Positions 17,846 to 22,435 of a stretch of 22,435 nucleotides of DNA are shown piece by piece. The notes beneath the pieces are model-generated. The model did not search any database and had not been told where the DNA came from. It saw nothing but the letters and a program-made list of their open reading frames with translations. Position 1 is the stretch's first letter, and every line of letters begins with the position of its first letter. Position numbers and translations under genes: made by a program. The stretch is from a virus, in the IMG/VR virus record IMGVR_UViG_3300032309_003125, positions 1 to 22,435 of that record; one strand, written 5' to 3'.

Positions 17846-18264
17846 CAAGAGTAGAAATTTTAGCGGTAACGGGTACAACCCCAATAAATGTATATGTCTC
17901 TGATTATTATGGTAATTATGAGACATTAATTTATACCATCACCTCAGGTAGTTCAATTCCTCCTGCCACAGGTGCAACTCTTTCATCAGTATTTGCTACG
18001 GCACCTGCTATTTTGTTGAAAATGGTGGATGCAAATGGGTGTGAGAAGATAGAACTACTCGAATGTAGATTCGGTTGTTCGTTCTTGATTACAATCCAAG
18101 CTGAATCTTGTGTGACAGATATTACTATCAGTACATCATCTTGTGACGTTGGTGGTTTAGCGATTGTGGAAGCAAGTTGTGTAACAACGTTAAACATTCA
18201 AGAACCTAATTGTGGTACATCAATAGTGGTTCAGGAACCTAATTGTGGGTTAGTTTTAAATTGA
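17842..18264 (+). CDS. Small protein with an 11-residue cysteine repeat
   Basis: I chose the ATG at 17842, which overlaps the preceding stop as ATGA; a GTG at 17833 would add three residues. The 140-residue product has an N-terminal domain (residues 1-75, with TPINVYVSD and a closing CEKIELLEC). It then has a regular ladder of cysteines at 79, 90, 101, 113, 124 and 135, spaced 11, 11, 12, 11 and 11. Repeats alternate hydrophobic residues (CSFLITIQAES, CVTDITISTSS, CVTTLNIQEPN, CGTSIVVQEPN), suggesting stacked beta strands as in a solenoid. The last two repeats share QEPNCG and are nearly identical in DNA over 18 bases, 33 bp apart, so the array seems to have grown by duplication. Function unknown; context suggests a small virion component or fibre adaptor. 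Confidence 0.65.
   Translation: MTRVEILAVTGTTPINVYVSDYYGNYETLIYTITSGSSIPPATGATLSSVFATAPAILLKMVDANGCEKIELLECRFGCSFLITIQAESCVTDITISTSSCDVGGLAIVEASCVTTLNIQEPNCGTSIVVQEPNCGLVLN
18076..18261 (+). repeat. 33-bp coding repeat giving a Cys ladder
   Basis: About five and a half units of 33 bp (one of 36 bp), each starting with a TGT cysteine codon, inside the 3' half of the small protein gene. The copies at 18199-18215 and 18232-18248 are almost identical; the earlier copies have drifted. Confidence 0.6.
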
Positions 18265-18309
18265 TTTTAATTTTTGTACAAATATGGAAGATAAATTACT
18301 AAAAAAAAG

Positions 18310-18316
18310 TATTTAT
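18310..18316 (+). promoter_or_regulatory. TATTTAT motif before the Thr-Pro stalk gene
   Basis: GTATTTATT, 14 nt upstream of the ATG at 18331, inside a 66-nt, very AT-rich gap (18265-18330). A-tracts lie on both sides. A weak AT-only hairpin with a short T-run at the end of the previous gene is the only other structure seen in this gap. Confidence 0.4.
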
Positions 18317-18330
18317 TAAAAAAATCTTGA

Positions 18331-19926
18331 ATGAGCTTATATTCTATATTTGTTGTTAATACTGCTCCTGGTTGCGATAACTCAATTGAACAACAATTAA
18401 ATGTTTCTGGTTGTACCAATTATATTGTTAGATTAGCCTCTAATTCTAACGCATTAGGTCCGTTTGACATTTACTTGGATGCGATTGCACCTGCCAATAT
18501 TTTATATTCAGCTGTTACGAGATACGACATGTTTAATGGTGTTGTTATTGAGTTAGAATGTACTCTTACACCAACTCCAAGTAACACACCAACTCCGACA
18601 CCTACAGTCACGACAGGATTAACTCCAACACCAACTAGAACTAATACTCCTACACCAACAAATACACCATCAATTTCCGCAACTGAAACAAGTACACCAA
18701 CTCCAACAGGAACTCCAACTCAAACACCTTCTAATACGCCAACAGAAACCCCAGCAGCAACGGCAACCGCAACACCAACAACAACTCAAACTCAAACACC
18801 TACAACAACTCAAACTCAAACACCTACAACAACTACAACTTTAACTGCGTCTCCAACTCCGACGGTAACGTCAACCCCAACAGAAACTCCTACAAATACA
18901 CCAACAGGTACTCCAGCAGCAACAGCAACCGCGACACCAACAGAGACACCAACATCAACTCCTACAAATACACCAAGTACAACTCCAACAAATACACCAA
19001 GTATAACACCGTCACAAACAGAAACACCAACAACAACACCTACTGAAACTCCTACAAATACACCGACACCTTCAATAACTGCGTCTCCAACAGAAACACC
19101 AACACCAACACCTTCAATAACTGCATCTCCAACTGAGACAATGACGCCGACGCCGACAACTACGTCAACACCTACTGAAACGGTTACACAAACTCCATCA
19201 CCATCGGTAACTGCAACACCAACAATGACTCCAACTGAGTCAATGACACCAACACCTTCGGTGACAGTAACTGCAACACCAAGTATGACTCCTACTGAGT
19301 CACCAACACCTACGGCAACATTAACACCTACAGGGTCCCCTACTCCAACACCAACACCAGCTCCATTATTAGCATATCTATTTATTGAACCTACTTCCGC
19401 AAATACAACGTTTAGTGGTTGGATGGCAGCGGGAAGTGTAGGAACATTCCGTGGATTTAGTAATGGTGTCTTACCATCAACAATTCAGTCATCATTTGAT
19501 GCTCAGTTCAATAGATATATGAACTACTCAGGTTGGACAATAAACGCTCCGGCAATTGAATCAGCAGCAATATCAACAACTACAGGAGGTTTAGATCCAT
19601 ATGGTAATACTATTGAGGCATATAAATTCCAAACTCACGAAGTTGCTGCGGGAACAACAGCGGGTAATGCATGGTTTACATGGATTATTGCTACGGGATC
19701 AACAAATGGTCAAAAACTTTCTGCAATTGGAATTAACAGTCTTGGAAATCCAAATGCATTGACATCAACAAATATGAATGCTACTTGGTACAACTTGACG
19801 GTAAATTACACAGGATCTACAATACCTCAAGGTGTTTACAGAGTTTACTCAACATTCAACGCCACTCAATCAAGAATAAACAATTCGTTAAATAATTTAT
19901 ATTTCAGAGGAAATACACTTGTTTAA
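18331..19926 (+). CDS. Stalked virion protein with Thr-Pro-rich linker
   Basis: The 531-residue product has three parts. Residues 1-79 form a small domain with three cysteines ([18 protein letters not shown], ending VVIELEC). Residues 80-345 are a 266-residue low-complexity stalk built from TPT, TPTxTPT, TETPT and TNTP units, with no aromatic or basic residue apart from one Arg near its start. Residues 346-531 form a compact-looking domain ([19 protein letters not shown], later [13 protein letters not shown] and ending [11 protein letters not shown]). A Thr-Pro tract of this length should be extended and stiff, holding the C-terminal domain away from the anchored N-terminus, as in many surface adhesins. 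A receptor-binding or decoration role is inferred. The gene stands alone between two promoter-like motifs. The repeats could expand or shrink by recombination. Confidence 0.7.
   Translation: MSLYSIFVVNTAPGCDNSIEQQLNVSGCTNYIVRLASNSNALGPFDIYLDAIAPANILYSAVTRYDMFNGVVIELECTLTPTPSNTPTPTPTVTTGLTPTPTRTNTPTPTNTPSISATETSTPTPTGTPTQTPSNTPTETPAATATATPTTTQTQTPTTTQTQTPTTTTTLTASPTPTVTSTPTETPTNTPTGTPAATATATPTETPTSTPTNTPSTTPTNTPSITPSQTETPTTTPTETPTNTPTPSITASPTETPTPTPSITASPTETMTPTPTTTSTPTETVTQTPSPSVTATPTMTPTESMTPTPSVTVTATPSMTPTESPTPTATLTPTGSPTPTPTPAPLLAYLFIEPTSANTTFSGWMAAGSVGTFRGFSNGVLPSTIQSSFDAQFNRYMNYSGWTINAPAIESAAISTTTGGLDPYGNTIEAYKFQTHEVAAGTTAGNAWFTWIIATGSTNGQKLSAIGINSLGNPNALTSTNMNATWYNLTVNYTGSTIPQGVYRVYSTFNATQSRINNSLNNLYFRGNTLV
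18568..19365 (+). repeat. Thr-Pro low-complexity coding repeat
   Basis: About 800 bp encoding only a few residue types. It includes perfect or near-perfect direct repeats: a 24-bp unit twice in tandem at 18781-18828 (TTQTQTPT twice), and a 42-bp unit starting at 19069 and again at 19111 ([14 protein letters not shown] type). Codons vary at third positions between other copies, so most of the array is old. Confidence 0.8.
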
Positions 19927-19973
19927 TGGATAAACATAACATAATAAATATTTATAGGTCGTATGAGCTTTAA
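19926..19973 (+). CDS. Possible 15-codon micro-ORF between stalk and fibre genes
   Basis: The stop of the stalk gene is followed by the same TAATGG junction used at five true gene borders here. The ATG at 19926 opens a 15-codon frame ([15 protein letters not shown]) that spans the promoter-like motif and ends 11 nt inside the next gene, in another frame. It could keep ribosomes moving to the fibre start, or be a relic or chance. Low confidence. Confidence 0.2.
   Translation: MDKHNIINIYRSYEL
19949..19956 (+). promoter_or_regulatory. TATTTATA motif before the fibre gene
   Basis: Exact TATTTATA, 6 nt upstream of the fibre ATG at 19963, in a 36-nt gap. As at 512, the spacing would give an almost leaderless transcript if this is a promoter element of T4-late type. 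Confidence 0.45.
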
Positions 19974-22435
19974 TTACAAAAACCCAGTTTCACCAGTAAC
20001 CCTAACGGGACCAGATTCGGTCTCCTTAGATGCTAACTACGGATCAAACTATAGCGTTTTGGGCGTAGGAGGTTACATGGAAGTCTACTCGTATCAGGAT
20101 TTGGATTTCATTATTCCATCCGGTTCAAGTGGAACAATTTTATATTCCGGAAATACCATTCCGATTGACTTTTCGTATGGTGTGCCAATCTCTAATCCTG
20201 ATGTATTATCATTAGCATCAGATGGAATTTCTTCAGGTAGAAGGAGACTTGGAATGCTTGCCTATGTCATTACTGCGGACACGACCTATCAGTATACCAT
20301 AGACAATTATGCAACATTATTTAATGCAGCTGAAAATGCTGGAGACTTACTTGATTCATGTACGGGTTATGTTTGTTACAACACACAAGTTGCGGGTCAA
20401 AACTTCATCAATGCATGGACAGGATCTACAATTGAAGGTGTTAATGGTGTAACGAGAGAAAATGCTAGATGGAGAGTTTATACACCAGGTGGACCAAGTA
20501 GTGGATCTCTTTCAGTTTCTGACGGAGTTACCACAGTAACTTCTGTTACAGGATTAACAGTTTCAGGTGCAACAGTAATAAGTGGTGGTACCGGTTTAGC
20601 AATTCTAAATATTACAGGTGCAACATCGGGTTCTTCTGGAACAAGTGGAACATCAGGTATTGATGGTTCCTCTGGAACAAGTGGAACATCAGGATTAGAT
20701 GGTAGCTCAGGAACAAGTGGATCTTCAGGAACATCTGGATCTTCAGGAACGTCAGGAATTAATGGTATATCAGGAGGTCAGAGATATTATTTCAACAGTT
20801 CGGTTACAGACGGATCATTTAAAGAATTTGGTTTAACTGCTGATAATTTACCTGAATCTTCAATAACTGACGGTGCAAGTGCTGGACAAACAATAATATT
20901 ACAAGAATATATTACACCAATAGGAAACCCAGGAGTAACATTTATTCCAGGTGGAATTTGGTCATTTTTCTTACATTTTTCTCAACAAACTTCAGGAGAT
21001 ACAATCCAAGTAGCTGCACAAGTTTATTCAAGAACAACAGGAGGATCAGAAAATTTATTATTTACTTCTGACTTTGTTATGATTCCAAGTAACGCAGTTA
21101 CTCCCTCTCCTGAAATGGTATTATCAGATGCTTATTTTTCAGGAACAAGTTTAAATATATCGGATAGAATTGTAGTTAAAGTTTTAGCGGAAAATTTAGG
21201 AGCTTCTTCTACAAACATGAGTTTTTGGTCAGAAGGAGGAGAACATTATTCATATGCTTCAACTCCATTAAGTATAACAAGTAATGGTTCGTCAGGAACT
21301 TCTGGTTCTTCAGGAACTAGTGGTAGTAATGGTACAGATGGTACATCAGGAACTAGCGGAAGTAACGGAACTGATGGTACATCAGGAACTTCAGGATCAA
21401 ATGGAACAGATGGAACTTCAGGAACTAGTGGTAGTAATGGAACAGATGGTTCTTCAGGAACTTCAGGTTCTAATGGAACAGATGGAACTTCAGGAACTTC
21501 AGGTATAGATGGATCATCAGGAACCTCAGGTTCTAATGGAACTAGTGGAACTTCAGGTGTGAGTGGTATAGATGGTACAAACGGTTCTTCAGGAACATCA
21601 GGTTCCAACGGTACAGACGGAACTTCTGGTTCTAATGGTACAGACGGTACATCAGGTACAAGTGGTAGTAACGGAACGGATGGTACATCAGGTACAAGTG
21701 GTAGTAATGGAACGGATGGTACTTCTGGTTCTAATGGAACAGATGGTACATCAGGAACAAGTGGTATAGATGGTACTTCAGGAACATCGGGATCAAATGG
21801 TACAGATGGTTCTTCAGGAACAAGCGGAAGTAATGGTACAGACGGAACTTCAGGTACATCTGGTTCTAATGGAACAGATGGTTCATCAGGAACAAGTGGT
21901 AGTAATGGTACAGACGGTACATCAGGTACAAGTGGTAGCAATGGTACAGACGGTACATCAGGTACAAGTGGTAGTAACGGAACAGATGGTACATCCGGAA
22001 CAAGCGGAAGTAACGGAACAGATGGTTCATCCGGGACAAGCGGAAGTAACGGAACAGATGGTTCATCAGGTACAAGTGGTAGCAATGGTACAGACGGTAC
22101 TTCGGGAACATCAGGTTCTAATGGTACAGATGGTACGTCAGGAACTAGTGGTATAGATGGTACATCAGGAACTTCAGGTTCAAATGGTACGGATGGAACT
22201 TCAGGTACATCTGGATCAAATGGTACGGATGGAACTTCGGGAACTTCTGGCTCAAATGGTACAGACGGAACTTCGGGAACTTCTGGTTCTAATGGAACAG
22301 ATGGTTCATCAGGTACAAGTGGTAGTAACGGTACAGACGGAACTTCGGGAACTTCAGGTTCTAATGGTACGGATGGAACTTCAGGAACAAGTGGCTCAAA
22401 TGGTACAGACGGAACTTCAGGTACGTCAGGTTCGA
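19963..22435 (+). CDS. Large collagen-like tail fibre protein, 3' end outside window
   Basis: The frame stays open from ATG 19963 to the last base, at least 824 residues. Residues 1-222 form an N-terminal domain with a GRRRLGMLAYVITADTTYQY segment and NARWRVYTPGG. Residues 223-271 are a first Gly-X-Y tract (GSS, GTS, GID type). Residues 272-441 form a globular, probably beta-rich domain (GGQRYYFNSSV, PGGIWSFFLHFSQQ, TIQVAAQVYSRTTGG). From residue 442 onward the chain is an unbroken Gly-X-Y tract, mostly the 12-residue unit GSN-GTD-GTS-GTS. Collagen-like stretches are well known in phage tail fibres, where they trimerise and extend the tip. This one has no proline, so a polyglycine-II-like bundle is another option. 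The C-terminal tip, probably receptor-binding, is not in the window. The ATG follows a promoter-like motif by 6 nt. Confidence 0.8.
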   Translation, partial: MSFNYKNPVSPVTLTGPDSVSLDANYGSNYSVLGVGGYMEVYSYQDLDFIIPSGSSGTILYSGNTIPIDFSYGVPISNPDVLSLASDGISSGRRRLGMLAYVITADTTYQYTIDNYATLFNAAENAGDLLDSCTGYVCYNTQVAGQNFINAWTGSTIEGVNGVTRENARWRVYTPGGPSSGSLSVSDGVTTVTSVTGLTVSGATVISGGTGLAILNITGATSGSSGTSGTSGIDGSSGTSGTSGLDGSSGTSGSSGTSGSSGTSGINGISGGQRYYFNSSVTDGSFKEFGLTADNLPESSITDGASAGQTIILQEYITPIGNPGVTFIPGGIWSFFLHFSQQTSGDTIQVAAQVYSRTTGGSENLLFTSDFVMIPSNAVTPSPEMVLSDAYFSGTSLNISDRIVVKVLAENLGASSTNMSFWSEGGEHYSYASTPLSITSNGSSGTSGSSGTSGSNGTDGTSGTSGSNGTDGTSGTSGSNGTDGTSGTSGSNGTDGSSGTSGSNGTDGTSGTSGIDGSSGTSGSNGTSGTSGVSGIDGTNGSSGTSGSNGTDGTSGSNGTDGTSGTSGSNGTDGTSGTSGSNGTDGTSGSNGTDGTSGTSGIDGTSGTSGSNGTDGSSGTSGSNGTDGTSGTSGSNGTDGSSGTSGSNGTDGTSGTSGSNGTDGTSGTSGSNGTDGTSGTSGSNGTDGSSGTSGSNGTDGSSGTSGSNGTDGTSGTSGSNGTDGTSGTSGIDGTSGTSGSNGTDGTSGTSGSNGTDGTSGTSGSNGTDGTSGTSGSNGTDGSSGTSGSNGTDGTSGTSGSNGTDGTSGTSGSNGTDGTSGTSGS
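20629..20775 (+). repeat. First collagen-like Gly-X-Y tract
   Basis: Sixteen Gly-X-Y triplets (GSS, GTS, GID, GLD, GIN, GIS), encoding residues 223-271 of the fibre protein. The DNA is built from GGAACA-AGT-GGA-type blocks with third-position variation. It separates the N-terminal domain from the 170-residue middle domain. Confidence 0.8.
21286..22435 (+). repeat. Long 36-bp tandem coding repeat (GXY tract)
   Basis: At least 127 consecutive Gly-X-Y triplets running off the end of the window. The main unit is 36 bp (GSN GTD GTS GTS). Exceptions are 27-bp units lacking one triplet and GID-GTS-GTS variants near 21505, 21763 and 22150. Third codon positions vary freely between copies while the protein pattern is kept. 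Some neighbouring copies are nearly identical in DNA, for example around 21650-21715 and 21900-21970. The repeat keeps the opposite strand open by chance. Confidence 0.9.

Noticed and set aside
18256-18275. Hairpin terminator at the end of the cysteine-ladder gene
   Set aside because: Only a 5-bp all-AT stem (TTAAA/TTTAA) before six T's, overlapping the stop codon; too weak in such AT-rich DNA.
21246-22085. A 279-codon minus-strand ORF of PLVPDVPSVP-type repeats
   Set aside because: It is the antisense image of the 36-bp collagen-like repeat; a repeat whose length is a multiple of three keeps any stop-free frame open. Short + strand frames in the same region (21284-22156) are out-of-frame shadows for the same reason.
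21286-22435. CRISPR-like array
   Set aside because: Units are contiguous, coding, in phase, and lack unique spacers.

Overview
This is an AT-rich stretch in which every credible gene lies on the + strand and the genes are packed head to tail. It looks like the baseplate and tail-fibre region of a contractile-tailed (T4-like, myovirus-type) bacteriophage, preceded by the end of a nucleotide-metabolism gene. Several signs point to a Bacteroidota host, probably for an uncultivated aquatic phage: a DUF5522-type cysteine protein, SprB-type adhesin repeats, and almost no Shine-Dalgarno sequences at the starts. The host assignment is an inference.

Layout. Positions 1-309 hold the C-terminus of an adenosylcobalamin-dependent (class II) ribonucleotide reductase, followed without a gap by a 64-residue DUF5522-like protein. 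Positions 524-2829 encode the two recognisable baseplate wedge proteins, gp25-like and gp6/J-like. Positions 2926-11729 encode a 1747-residue protein (carboxypeptidase-regulatory-like domain, then an internal membrane-type hydrophobic module) and three smaller proteins, one with a PKD-like domain. Positions 11764-18264 encode an unknown 301-residue protein, a 998-residue protein that may be the gp7/P2 gpI equivalent, a 726-residue protein with seven SprB-type repeats, and a 140-residue protein ending in an 11-residue cysteine repeat. Positions 18331-19926 encode a protein with a 266-residue Thr-Pro stalk. From 19963 to beyond the window end runs a large fibre-like protein with two collagen-like Gly-X-Y tracts, the second entirely GTS/GSN/GTD-type triplets.

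How it fits together. gp25, gp6 and the putative gp7 would form the wedge core. The large and beta-sandwich-rich proteins probably decorate the baseplate, and the stalked and collagen-like proteins probably reach toward the host surface. Genes within blocks overlap (commonly TAATG) or lie 5 nt apart. Each of the five gaps of 20 nt or more contains TATTTAT(A) close upstream of the next ATG, so the window reads as five transcription units with very short leaders plus the tail of a sixth. No tRNA, CRISPR array, integrase or insertion sequence was seen, and no gene-free stretch exceeds 96 bases.
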